Below are positions 36,587 through 44,853 of a stretch of DNA of 64,000 bases, one piece after another. This stretch comes from Roseiarcus sp963749715. GTDB lineage: Bacteria; Pseudomonadota; Alphaproteobacteria; Rhizobiales; Beijerinckiaceae. Each line of letters starts with the position of its first letter. Within the stretch, counting starts at the first letter, position 1. The stretch lies in contig CAVVNR010000015.1 of assembly GCA_963749715.1 (NCBI GenBank), forward strand, positions 248,001 through 312,000, read 5' to 3'. The notes under the pieces were generated by a model that saw only the letters and a list, made by a program, of their open reading frames with translations, ran no database searches and was not told where the DNA came from. The translations under genes were made by a program, and so were the position numbers.

Positions 36587-37120
36587 CTATCCCAGCGGAT
36601 AAGCAGCCTCAACGACATAAGGTCCTCCGCCGGTCCCGTCGCGGGCGGAATAGAGCACGAAGCGCTCGGCGGTGAACGCTTCCGCGACCAGCGCGCCGCG
36701 CGCGGCCAGATAATCCGCGACTGCCGCCTGAGCGACGCCGCGCAGCCTGGCCAGCGTCACATGCGGCGTATATTTGCGGGTTTCGGGCTCAAGACCGACC
36801 CGCCTTAGTCGCCGCTCCTGCTCGGCCTGCAGGTCCATCAGCGCCGGGTCCGCCTTGACCCTGGCGACGATGGCGCGCGGCCTGTCGCCGCCGAACCAGC
36901 TCAGGCCGTCGAAGGTGACGAGCGCCTTCGGCCGGCGGATGTCGCCAAGCGTCTCGGCGACCTCGTGGGCGGTCCGCGCGTCGATGTCGCCGACAAAGCG
37001 CAGCGTGATGTGAAAGTCTTCAGGCTGGAGCCAGCGCGCGCCGACAATGCCGCCGCGCATGAGCGCCATCCACGCGGCGACGCGCTCGGGCAATTCCAGC
37101 GCTGTGAACAGGCGAGGCAT
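36587..37120 (-). CDS. thpR: RNA 2',3'-cyclic phosphodiesterase (2'-5' RNA ligase family)
   Basis: 177 residues of the 2H phosphoesterase fold. The two catalytic H-x-T motifs are DFHITLRFVGD (near residue 37) and YTPHVTLARLRG (near 120). MPRLFTALELPERV is the usual N-terminus. It opens 2',3'-cyclic phosphates on RNA ends and can ligate tRNA halves in vitro; the cellular role is uncertain. It lies 120 bp downstream of the transaminase gene on the same strand. Confidence 0.92.
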   Translation of the reverse strand: MPRLFTALELPERVAAWMALMRGGIVGARWLQPEDFHITLRFVGDIDARTAHEVAETLGDIRRPKALVTFDGLSWFGGDRPRAIVARVKADPALMDLQAEQERRLRRVGLEPETRKYTPHVTLARLRGVAQAAVADYLAARGALVAEAFTAERFVLYSARDGTGGGPYVVEAAYPLG

Positions 37121-37240
37121 GATGCGGCCCTGCCCTCCCCGTAGCCCGTCTCCCGCAATCGGGCGTTCGGAAGAACGCCGTATGGCGTCGGCTACGGTGG
37201 ATGCGCTTAGCGCGGCCGGATGAAGGAACGACGCCTGCTC

Positions 37241-38604
37241 TTACGCCGCCGCTTTGATCGACGCGCCGACCTTCTCCATGATCTCGCCGATCTCGGTTTC
37301 GCTCACGATGAGCGGCGGGGTCAGTTCTATGGTGTCGCCGGATGGGCGCAGCATGATTTCAGCCTCGAAGAACGAGTGGTCAAGGGCGCGCGTGCCGCGC
37401 AGGCCCGGGCTGCCGGCGATGGGCGCGAGATCGATCGCTCCGGTCAATCCGACGCAACGGATGTCGACGACATTCGGCAGACCCTTCAGACTCATCGATC
37501 GCGTCAGCCCACTTGGCCTCCAGCGCCTTTGAGCGCTCGAACAGGCGTTCGTCGCGATAGACGTCGAGCGTCGCCAGCGCCGCCGCGCAAGCGAGCGGAT
37601 GACCGGAATAGGTATAGCCGTGGAAGAGCTCGATCGCGTGCTCCGGCCCTTGCATGAATGCGTCGTAGATATGCTTGCGGACGACGACGCCGCCCATCGG
37701 CACAGTCCCGGAGGTTACGCCTTTCGCGAAGGTCACCATGTCGGGCTCGACGCCATAGCGCTCGGCGGCGAATGGCGCGCCGAGACGCCCGAAGCCGGTG
37801 ATGACCTCGTCGAAAATGAGCAGGATGCCATATTTGTCGCAGATCTCGCGCAGTTTCTTCAGATAGCCCTTTGGCGCGCGGCAAGACGCCGGTCGAGCCC
37901 GCCATCGGCTCGACGATGACGGCGGCGATGGTCGAGGCGTCGTGCAGGGCGACGAGGCCCTCGAGCGCGTCGGCGAGATGGCCGCCCCATTCCGGCTCGC
38001 CCTTGGTGAACGCCTGATGCTCGCGGTTGTAGGTCGTGGGCAGATGATCGACACCGGCGAGGAGCGAGCCGAAGAACTTACGGTTGTTGACCATGCCGCC
38101 GACCGAGATGCCGCCGAAGCCGACGCCGTGATAGCCGCGCTCGCGGCCGATCAGGCGCTGGCGCTGCCCATGTCCGCGCACGTTGTGATAGGCGAGCGCG
38201 ATCTTGAGCGCCGTGTCGACGGCCTCGGAGCCGGAATTGCAGAAGAACACGTGATCGAGATCGCCCGGCGCGAGTTCGGCGATGCGGGAGGCGAGTTGAA
38301 ACGCCAGCGGATGGGCGAACTGGAAGGTCGGGGTGAAATCGAGTTCGCCCGCCTGGCGCTGGATCGCGGCCACGATCGGCGCGCGGTTGTGACCAGCGTT
38401 GCAGCACCATAGGCCGGCCGTGGCGTCGAGGATCGCCCGCCCCTCAGGCGTGTAATAGTGCATGTCCTTCGAGCGCGAGATGAGTCGCGGCTTCTTCTTG
38501 AATGCGCGGTTGGGTGTGAACGGCAGCCAGAACGCGGCCAGATCGTTGGGAACGTCCGCCGCGCGCGGCGTGGCGGCGGGTTTGGCGGCGGTGACGGTGG
38601 TCAT
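37241..38604 (-). CDS. Beta-alanine/omega-amino acid:pyruvate transaminase, frameshifted twice
   Basis: A class III PLP aminotransferase. The first frame covers MTTVTAAKPAATPR to PRAKG and includes ATAGLWCCNAGHNR, FFCNSGSEAVDTALKIALAY and ERGYHGVGFGGISVGG. One extra base near 37869 moves it to a second frame with LLIFDEVITGFGRLGAPFAA and the PLP lysine of TFAKGVTSGTVPMGG. A second shift near 37495 leads to SLKGLPNVVDIRCVGL and the stop at 37241. Repaired length is about 453 residues, as expected for aptA-type enzymes. Conservation in all three segments favours sequencing error over decay. Confidence 0.8.
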
Positions 38605-38759
38605 TTGGTGAAATCTCCTTGAGAGCGACGGATTGCGGCGGACGATGGCAGCGGAGTGTGCTTTTGTCCAGCAACTGCGCGGCCGCAGGCTGCCCCTAAC
38701 GGAGTCGACTTCATCTGGGTCCTCGCGCCGGCCTATCGGCCCACGCCTCCGTCAAGCGA

Positions 38760-40922
38760 TCACGCGCGCGTCCACGCTGGCTCATTCTCTCCCGAAGCGG
38801 CTGCGTCTGACAGCGGCCGCACATCGACCTGATCGGTCGATAGGGCGCCCTCGACGATCAAAAGACCAATGGCGCCGTCTTCGAAAGGCGCGGCGCTGTC
38901 ATCCTGCGCCCGCAGGGTCACCGCGCCGCCAACGATTTCGGTGATAGTCTTGCCGCGAACCTCGAGCGCGAGCGCAACCGGCCTTTCCAGGGTCCATCGG
39001 CACGGCGCCTCGGCCAGAACCGTGCAATCGTCGTCGCGCACCTTGATGAGTTGCGCCTTGTCGCCCGGCTTGAGCTCGAGCGCGTAATAGCGCCTGAGTC
39101 CCTGGACACGAGCGGCGAGACCCGCGCTCGAACCCAGATGGACGGTGATTTCGCTCGAAACGCGGTAGTCGGTCCAGTCGCGGGCGCCATGGATGATGAC
39201 GCCCCGGCCGCGGTCTTGCGAGATACGGAACGCGGAGGGGAAGTTCTTGCTGAACAGGCTCACGTTGTTGACCCAGGATTTCCGCCAGAACTCGCTCGGC
39301 TCCTTCGGCCGACGGAGAGTGAGGTTCGGGACGCCGTCCCAGCGGAGATAGTCGAGCCAGACAGTTCCGTCCCCTCCGGCGTCGGAAGAGGTCAGCGCGA
39401 CGCCGATCCGCTGGATCGGCTGGCCGTCGAGGTTGGGAAGCGTCCAGTTCAGCACGCCCTCGGCCCCCGGCGCGAGAACGAGCGTCGGCCCGTCGAGGTC
39501 GACGAGCCGGTCGTTGAGTTCATAGACCTTGATCCTGAGCGCCGCCGTGACCGAGGAAGTGTTGGCGCTATCGGCGAGGAGACGGGCCTTGACCATCTGC
39601 CCAGAATAGACGCGCGGACTCGCCTGCAAGTCATAGGTGCGCATGTCGGCGAGGTCCGGCGGCGAGAAGGTCGGGGTGAGCGCCGCCGCCGAGCGTCCGC
39701 GCGCCAGCGCCTTGAAGCGCAGCGCGAGCGCGAGCCGTCCCGCAACCTCGCCCTGCTCGACCGAAAGCAGGTCGCTTTGGATGGCGTCGCGCTCAGCCAT
39801 AAAGCCCTGCACGCTTCCGGGCAGAGTGAAGTGAAACTGCGCCCCGTCCTTGGGCGGCGGCAGCGGCGCCAGGCCCGCGAGTTCGCGGCCAATATTGACG
39901 AGGTCGTAGGCGACCCGCGCCGCGTCGTTGACCGCATAGCCGCCGTCGCTCGCCGAAATGAGGGTGCGATCGGCGAGCGGCCCGCGCCAGTCGGGGCCGC
40001 CCTCCAGACCCTTGAGCCCGCGCATGATGCCGATCAGGCAGCCGACATTGCCGGAATTGCAGTCGGTGTCCCAGCCCGACGTGTTGACGATGGTCATCGC
40101 CCGGTGGAAGTCGCCGCGCGAATAGAGGAGCGTCAGGATGATCAGCGCGTGGTTGGGCACGACATGGCAGTTGCCGGGAAACTTGTCGTAGCCGTAGTTA
40201 TCCTCGATCTTCTGGCGGGCGTCGCGCCAGTCGGGGAATTCCGCGCTCCACGCCCTTACGTCAGCGATGAGCCGGGCGATCAGCGAATTGCCGGGAATGA
40301 TCGACAAGCCGACGTCGATGAGATGATCGACGTCGGAGGAGCGGAAAGCCTCGGCCTCCATCGCTGCGAGCAGCTTGGCCGCGTGGACGGCCTCGCCGTC
40401 GTGGCTCACGCTGCCGGCGGCCTCGGCGAGTTTCGCAGCCAGCCGCGGCTGCCCCGGCGCCACCAGCGCCCAGCCGTCGATGAAGATCTGCGCGCCGATC
40501 TGCTCGGCGACCGCTTGCCCATTGGTCGCGATCGAACCTGAATGCGGAGCCTTCAAGCCGCGCTTCAGGTTCAGCCAGGCCGTGTGCTCGGTCGAATTGC
40601 CATTGCCGCCCCACCACAGGATCGAGCGGCCCTCGATGATCGAGTTCAGCCACGTCTTGCCGATGTCCTCGGCCGTGAGGTCCGCCGAGACGCCGTGCTC
40701 TGCGAGCGCGCGAACGAAGGTGAACGTGCCGGAAACGTCATCGTCGGTGACCACGAGCGGCGCATCGAAGCGGTCGTGGACGTAATATTCGATCGGACCC
40801 AACTCCTTCATGATGCGCTGATAGGTCCATCCTTCGAACGGCCGGCCGAGATAAACGCCGATGAGCTTGCCGAGGACGCCGGCGTAGACGCGTTCGAGAT
40901 AGTCGGCAGGGATAGAGGCCAT
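38760..40922 (-). CDS. ADP-ribosylglycohydrolase-family protein with a large C-terminal beta domain
   Basis: 720 residues. Residues 1-350 form an ADP-ribosylglycohydrolase fold: VYAGVLGKLIGVYLGRPFEG, a first metal motif VVTDDDVSGTFTF and a second STSGWDTDCNSG-like NTSGWDTDCNSGNVG. Residues ~400-710 are beta-rich with a jellyroll-like region (SSEITVHLGSSAGLAARVQG) such as a carbohydrate-binding or LamG-like module. Fused forms like this usually sit in sugar or nucleoside uptake operons, and the tail of a sugar-ABC permease lies just upstream. It has no signal peptide. The likely substrate is an N-glycosidic sugar compound rather than ADP-ribosyl protein. Confidence 0.8.
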   Translation of the reverse strand: MASIPADYLERVYAGVLGKLIGVYLGRPFEGWTYQRIMKELGPIEYYVHDRFDAPLVVTDDDVSGTFTFVRALAEHGVSADLTAEDIGKTWLNSIIEGRSILWWGGNGNSTEHTAWLNLKRGLKAPHSGSIATNGQAVAEQIGAQIFIDGWALVAPGQPRLAAKLAEAAGSVSHDGEAVHAAKLLAAMEAEAFRSSDVDHLIDVGLSIIPGNSLIARLIADVRAWSAEFPDWRDARQKIEDNYGYDKFPGNCHVVPNHALIILTLLYSRGDFHRAMTIVNTSGWDTDCNSGNVGCLIGIMRGLKGLEGGPDWRGPLADRTLISASDGGYAVNDAARVAYDLVNIGRELAGLAPLPPPKDGAQFHFTLPGSVQGFMAERDAIQSDLLSVEQGEVAGRLALALRFKALARGRSAAALTPTFSPPDLADMRTYDLQASPRVYSGQMVKARLLADSANTSSVTAALRIKVYELNDRLVDLDGPTLVLAPGAEGVLNWTLPNLDGQPIQRIGVALTSSDAGGDGTVWLDYLRWDGVPNLTLRRPKEPSEFWRKSWVNNVSLFSKNFPSAFRISQDRGRGVIIHGARDWTDYRVSSEITVHLGSSAGLAARVQGLRRYYALELKPGDKAQLIKVRDDDCTVLAEAPCRWTLERPVALALEVRGKTITEIVGGAVTLRAQDDSAAPFEDGAIGLLIVEGALSTDQVDVRPLSDAAASGENEPAWTRA

Positions 40923-40969
40923 TGATGTCGCTTTCCTTCGCGAGAGGATCGAGGGATTCAAACCGCGGC

Positions 40970-41079
40970 TCACCCTTTGACAGAGCCGCTCGCCATTCCT
41001 TCGATGAAACGCCGCTGCATGAAGAGGAAGGAGGCAACCGCCGGCGCGACGATCAGAATCGCCGCCACGGATGAGCACG
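40970..41079 (-). pseudogene. C-terminal relic of a MalG-type carbohydrate ABC permease
   Basis: The minus strand reads AAILIVAPAVASFLFMQRRF followed by IEGMASGSVKG and TGA at 40970-40972. This is the last membrane helix and the conserved [VI]-x-G-[LM]-x-x-G-[AS]-V-K-G tail of sugar ABC permeases. About 90% of the gene is missing; similarity stops near 41079. It lies 48 bp before the ADP-ribosylglycohydrolase start, the normal order in such uptake operons, so a deletion probably removed the transporter. Confidence 0.6.
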
Positions 41080-41371
41080 AACTGGCTGCGGAAGACCAGC
41101 TTCATGATGCGGATGGGCGACGCGAGCCTGAAAGTCGGCGACGACGCCGTCCACGGCGAAACCGCCTACGCCATCGGCGTAGAAGGCGAATAGCCGACGC
41201 CGCCAACGCCTCCCCTTTCCCCTCATTCTGAGCTTGTCGGAGGATGTGGGAGAGGGTCGCGTGAGGGGCGGTTCGCCCGAAGTCGGCCGCCGATGGGAGC
41301 GGCCCGAAACGCGATTGGGGCGAGCCATGTCGAGATCCGGCACCCCGCGCACGGCGAAAGCATGGAAAAGC

Positions 41372-41385
41372 GTTTCACGTGAAAC
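41372..41385. promoter_or_regulatory. parS-like ParB-binding palindrome
   Basis: GTTTCACGTGAAAC is a perfect 14-bp palindrome, and with the flanking bases (C on the left, A on the right) it matches 15 of 16 positions of the bacterial parS consensus TGTTTCACGTGAAACA. parS sites bind ParB and usually lie near the replication origin. It is intergenic, 14 bp before the 21-bp repeat array. No parB is in the window; the ParA at 50.8 kb is of the orphan type. Confidence 0.65.
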
Positions 41386-41399
41386 ACTTACGCCCACGA

Positions 41400-41486
41400 A
41401 TTAACAGCCAGATTTTTCGCCGGAACAGGGAGATTTATTCGCCATAACAGGGAGAATTTTGCCGCTAACAGGGAGACTATTCGCCG
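41400..41486 (+). repeat. Four-copy 21-22-bp repeat array (TAACAGGGAGA...TTCGCCG)
   Basis: Successive units begin at about 41402 (TTAACAGCCAGATTTTTCGC), 41423 (GAACAGGGAGATTTATTCGC), 41445 (TAACAGGGAGAATTTTGCCG) and 41466 (TAACAGGGAGACTATTCGCC). The shared core is AACAGGGAGA, then an A/T-rich hexamer, then CGCCG. Similar short repeats occur at the ends of mobile DNA in Hyphomicrobiales as far as I recall. A fifth copy in the same orientation is at 46636. Confidence 0.75.
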
Positions 41487-41558
41487 AAAATCGCACATCG
41501 CTCGTCAAGCGTTCGCCGTCCCGCCGATAGCGAGCGGCGCCGGGCCGAAGCGGGCGGG

Positions 41559-42464
41559 TCAGCCGGCCGAGGGGGCAAGCCGGGCCTTGAGGCGGGGCAT
41601 GAGCCAATCGAGGAAGACGCGCAGCTTGAGCGGCGTCGGCTTTCGTTCCGTGTAGAGGATGTGGATTGGCAGCGGGTCCTTCTCGAATTCCTCGAGGATG
41701 AGCGCGAGCGCGCCCGACCGCCTCGCCGCCTCCATCTTGTAAGACATCACCCGCGTGATCCCCGCTCCCTCGATCGCGGCCTCGACCGCGGCTTCGGACG
41801 TATTGACCGTGAGCCGCGACTGGATCGGCGCCGCCGCCTCCCGCCCGTGTTCGAGAAAAGTCCAGCTTTTCGGGACGCCCAATTCATCGATCGTGATGCA
41901 ATCGTGGCCGATGAGATCGGCGGGGACGAGAGGGCGCCCGTGCGCCGCGAGGTAGGCAGGGCTCGCGCAGGCGACCACCCGCACCGATCCAATGCGCGTA
42001 GCGATGAGGCTGCTGTCGGACAGCGGGCCGACGCGGATCGAGACGTCGATGCTCATCTCGCTGGGATTGAGGACCCGGTCCGTCATCAGTACGCGCAAAC
42101 GGATATCCGGGTAGGCCCGCTGGAATTCGCATGCGAGGGGCACGAGGTGGAGGTGGCCGATTCCCCAGGGCGACGTCACGGTCATGTCGCCGGTCGGGGC
42201 GCGATATTCGCCGGACGCTTCCCGCTCGGCGCGACCGACCTGCTCGAGGATGCCCCTGCACGCCTCGACGTAAGCGCGTCCGGCCTCGGTCAGCGACAGG
42301 CGCCGCGACGACCGCTGAAACAGCTGCGTCCCGAGCCAGCCCTCGAGTTCCGCCAATCTGCGGCTGACCGTGGGGACCGGCATCCGGAGCTGTCGCGAAG
42401 CGGCGGAAAGGCTGCCCGCCTCGGCGATGGCGACCACTACCGACATCGATTCGATGCGGTCCAC
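41559..42464 (-). CDS. LysR-family transcriptional regulator (CrgA/AaeR-like)
   Basis: About 301 residues from GTG 42464 (VDRIESMSVV). The winged helix holds FVAIAEAGSLSAASR-like VVAIAEAGSLSAASRQLRMP and TVSRRLAELEGWLGTQLF. The effector domain begins GDMTVTSPWGIGHLHLVPLA. Divergent from the haloperoxidase gene with a 248-bp gap, the classical layout for a LysR regulator and its target. By inference it controls the 42.7-46.6 kb gene string. The ligand is unknown. Confidence 0.9.
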   Translation of the reverse strand: MDRIESMSVVVAIAEAGSLSAASRQLRMPVPTVSRRLAELEGWLGTQLFQRSSRRLSLTEAGRAYVEACRGILEQVGRAEREASGEYRAPTGDMTVTSPWGIGHLHLVPLACEFQRAYPDIRLRVLMTDRVLNPSEMSIDVSIRVGPLSDSSLIATRIGSVRVVACASPAYLAAHGRPLVPADLIGHDCITIDELGVPKSWTFLEHGREAAAPIQSRLTVNTSEAAVEAAIEGAGITRVMSYKMEAARRSGALALILEEFEKDPLPIHILYTERKPTPLKLRVFLDWLMPRLKARLAPSAG

Positions 42465-42712
42465 AGGACCCGTCTTCCAAATCGTGAAAAGGTGCTTTTC
42501 GATGATAGGGGCTGCTCGCGCGCGCCGCAATTGCCGTATTCTCGAACCCGTTACATCGGCGAGCGCAACTCGAATCCTCGTTCCAGGACTTGCCGTGCGC
42601 TCCGATCGCCCCGTTCGGCGTCGTTGTCCGACCGGCGCGAGGGGCCTCGTCGAGGCTGGAGGTCTCAGGCGGCTTGAGGTCGCAGCCAGAATCGAGCGCA
42701 GGAGTCGACACC

Positions 42713-43537
42713 ATGCCCACTGTCACGACCCGCGACGGCGTCGAGATCTTCTACAAGGACTGGGGAGAGGGCCAACCGATCGTGTTCAGTCACGGCTGGC
42801 CGCTGTCGGCCGACGACTGGGACGCGCAGATGCTGTTCTTTCTCGATCACGGCTACCGCGTCATTGCCCACGATCGCCGCGGCCATGGCCGGTCCGCCCA
42901 AACCGGCGACGGGCACGACATGGACCATTACGCCAATGATCTCGCGGCGGTGACGGCGCATCTCGATTTGAGGAACGCGATCCATGTCGGTCACTCGACC
43001 GGCGGCGGCGAAGTCACCCGCTATCTCGCACGGCACGGAGAGAGCCGAATCGCGAAGGCCGCGCTGATCAGCGCGGTGCCGCCCCTGATGCTGAAGACCG
43101 CGGCGAATCCGAACGGACTGCCCAAGGAGGCGTTCGACGGATTGCAGGCGCAGCTCGCGGCCAATCGGTCGATCTTCTATCGCGAAATCGCGTCGGGACC
43201 GTTCTACGGCTTCAATCGGCCCGGCGCGAAATCGTCCGAGGCGGTGATCGAGAACTGGTGGCGCCAGGGAATGATGGGCGGCGCGAAGGCCCACTATGAC
43301 GGTGTCGTCGCCTTCTCCCAGACCGACTTCACCGAGGATTTGAAGAAGATCGACGTTCCCGTGATGGTCATGCACAGCGAGGACGACCAGATCGTTCCCT
43401 ATGTCGCAGCGGGGCCGCTGTCGGCGAAGCTCCTGAAAAACGCGACGCTCAAGACCTACAAGGACTTCCCACACGGCATGCCGACCACGCATGCCGAGAC
43501 GATCAATGCGGACCTGCTGGCGTTCATCAAGTCCTGA
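42713..43537 (+). CDS. Alpha/beta hydrolase, cofactor-free haloperoxidase/perhydrolase type
   Basis: 274 residues. IVFSHGWPLSADDWDAQMLF gives the oxyanion hole, HVGHSTGGGEVTRYLARHGE the Ser nucleophile, MVMHSEDDQIVPY the acid and FPHGMPTTHAETINADLLAF the His; the overall pattern is that of non-heme chloroperoxidases, which also act as esterases or perhydrolases. No export signal, so cytosolic. First gene of the string divergent from LysR. ATG 42713. Confidence 0.9.
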   Translation: MPTVTTRDGVEIFYKDWGEGQPIVFSHGWPLSADDWDAQMLFFLDHGYRVIAHDRRGHGRSAQTGDGHDMDHYANDLAAVTAHLDLRNAIHVGHSTGGGEVTRYLARHGESRIAKAALISAVPPLMLKTAANPNGLPKEAFDGLQAQLAANRSIFYREIASGPFYGFNRPGAKSSEAVIENWWRQGMMGGAKAHYDGVVAFSQTDFTEDLKKIDVPVMVMHSEDDQIVPYVAAGPLSAKLLKNATLKTYKDFPHGMPTTHAETINADLLAFIKS

Positions 43538-43597
43538 ATAGCAGCCGCGAGCAGTCGCGCGATCAACCGGCATGGCCGCCCACAATAGGGGAGAGCA

Positions 43598-44593
43598 GTG
43601 GCGTCTTCATCGAATCGCCGCACGGCAATTGCGCTTGTTGCGGCGGCGCTTCTGTCGTCCGCGGCGCTGCCGGAACCAGCCGTCGCCGACCCGGCCGCTT
43701 GCGCCGCGCCCGAACGGACTCCGCTCCCCGTCGTCCACTACCGGACCGCCAAGGTCGACGGCGTCGACGTCTTCTACCGCGAAGCGGGGCCGGCGGACGC
43801 GCCGGTCGTGCTGCTGCTGCACGGCTTTCCGACCTCCTCGCACATGTTCCGCAACCTGATCCCGGCGCTCGCCGATCGCTATCATCTCATCGCGCCGGAT
43901 TATCCGGGCTTCGGCGAAAGCGCGGCGCCCGATCACAAGACGTTCGCCTACACCTTCGCCCACTATGCCGACATCGTCGACGGTCTTCTGGCGCAGCTCG
44001 ACGTCGACAGATATGCGATCTACCTCATGGATTACGGCGCGCCGGTCGGCTACCGGCTCGCTCTCAAACATCCCGATCGCGTGACGGCCCTGATCGTTCA
44101 GAACGGCAACGCCTACGAGGAAGGGCTCAAGGCTTTCTGGGATCCGATCAAGGCCTATTGGGCCGACGGGTCGGACGCCCATCGCGCCGCTCTCTCCTTC
44201 CTCGTCGCGCCGGAGACGACGAAGTTCCAATATACCGACGGCGTCGCCGATGTTTCGCGCATCGATCCCGACAACTGGGGCCACGATCAGCCGCTTCTCG
44301 ACCGCCCCGGCAACAAGGACATCCAACTCGATCTCTTCCATGACTACGGGAGCAACGTCCCGCTCTATCCGCAGTTCCAGGCTTTCTTCCGCGAGCGAAA
44401 ACCCCCGACGCTGATTGTGTGGGGCAAGAACGACAAGATTTTCCCCGCCGACGGCGCGACGCCCTATCTCCGTGACCTGCCGGACGCCGAGCTGCATCTC
44501 CTCGACACCGGGCATTTCGCGCTCGAAGACAAGTCCGACGTGATGATCCCCTTGATCAGGGACTTCCTCTGCCGCAAGCTTCCTTCCCGATGA
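43598..44593 (+). CDS. Exported alpha/beta hydrolase, epoxide hydrolase/haloalkane dehalogenase-like
   Basis: 331 residues from GTG 43598. A Sec signal (IALVAAALLSSAALPEPAVA, cleavage near VADPA) directs it to the periplasm. LLLHGFPTSSHMFRNLIPAL is the oxyanion loop; the nucleophile elbow IYLMDYGAPVGYRLAL has Asp instead of Ser, as in epoxide hydrolases and dehalogenases; the acid is likely in LIVWGKNDKIFP and the His in HLLDTGHFALED. The substrate is unknown. It is 60 bp after the haloperoxidase gene. Confidence 0.87.
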   Translation: MASSSNRRTAIALVAAALLSSAALPEPAVADPAACAAPERTPLPVVHYRTAKVDGVDVFYREAGPADAPVVLLLHGFPTSSHMFRNLIPALADRYHLIAPDYPGFGESAAPDHKTFAYTFAHYADIVDGLLAQLDVDRYAIYLMDYGAPVGYRLALKHPDRVTALIVQNGNAYEEGLKAFWDPIKAYWADGSDAHRAALSFLVAPETTKFQYTDGVADVSRIDPDNWGHDQPLLDRPGNKDIQLDLFHDYGSNVPLYPQFQAFFRERKPPTLIVWGKNDKIFPADGATPYLRDLPDAELHLLDTGHFALEDKSDVMIPLIRDFLCRKLPSR

Positions 44594-44631
44594 AGACTCG
44601 ATTTCTCTGATTGGCGCCCTCGGAGGCCAGG

Positions 44632-44853
44632 TTGGCGTCGTTCCTGATGTCGGTAGCCGCAATGGCGAGCGTCCTGCCCGCAGTGGGCGCCCTTGCGCAG
44701 ACCGCAAGAGAAATCCGAGGACCCGCCGCCGTGGTTCCGCGCGCAACCGAGCCTCCGCCGAGGATCATCGTCGATCCGCCCGTGGCGGAGGCGCTCGCGC
44801 GCGGCCTCGTCGTCATCCAGTATCGGACCGAGCCTGGACGGAGGACGCCATGA
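44632..44853 (+). pseudogene. Truncated DUF6130 family protein
   Basis: 73 codons from a TTG with GGAGG five bases before it. A signal peptide (MSVAAMASVLPAVGALAQ) and TAREIRGPAAVVPRATEPPP, then RIIVDPPVAEALARGLVVIQ and YR, match the beginning of DUF6130 proteins. The conserved remainder (about 80 residues rich in His and Trp) is missing: the frame closes after TEPGRRTP with TGA overlapping the next ATG. The join to the following gene suggests a deletion, though a secreted short form cannot be excluded. Confidence 0.6.

Larger units (their letters stand above)
40923..41558. other. Gene-poor junction region with permease relic, ParB-type site and repeats
   Basis: 636 bp without an intact gene. 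In order it holds the permease tail (40970-41079), a 40-codon + strand frame at 41071-41193 (MSTNWLRKTSFMMRMGDASL onward) that I cannot assign, a palindromic repeat-like tract at about 41213-41276 (CCCCTCATTCTGAGCTTGTC, common in intergenic DNA of the order), the parS-like palindrome and the 21-bp repeat array. The content suggests a recombination junction. Confidence 0.5.

Noticed and set aside
41071..41193. 40-codon + strand frame starting MSTNWLRKTSF
   Set aside because: A faint hint of a SnoaL-like tail, but too short and overlapping the permease relic to call a gene.
41401..41607. Minus-strand 68-codon frame through the repeat array
   Set aside because: The repeats translate as repeated short peptides in any open frame; no start signal or homology.
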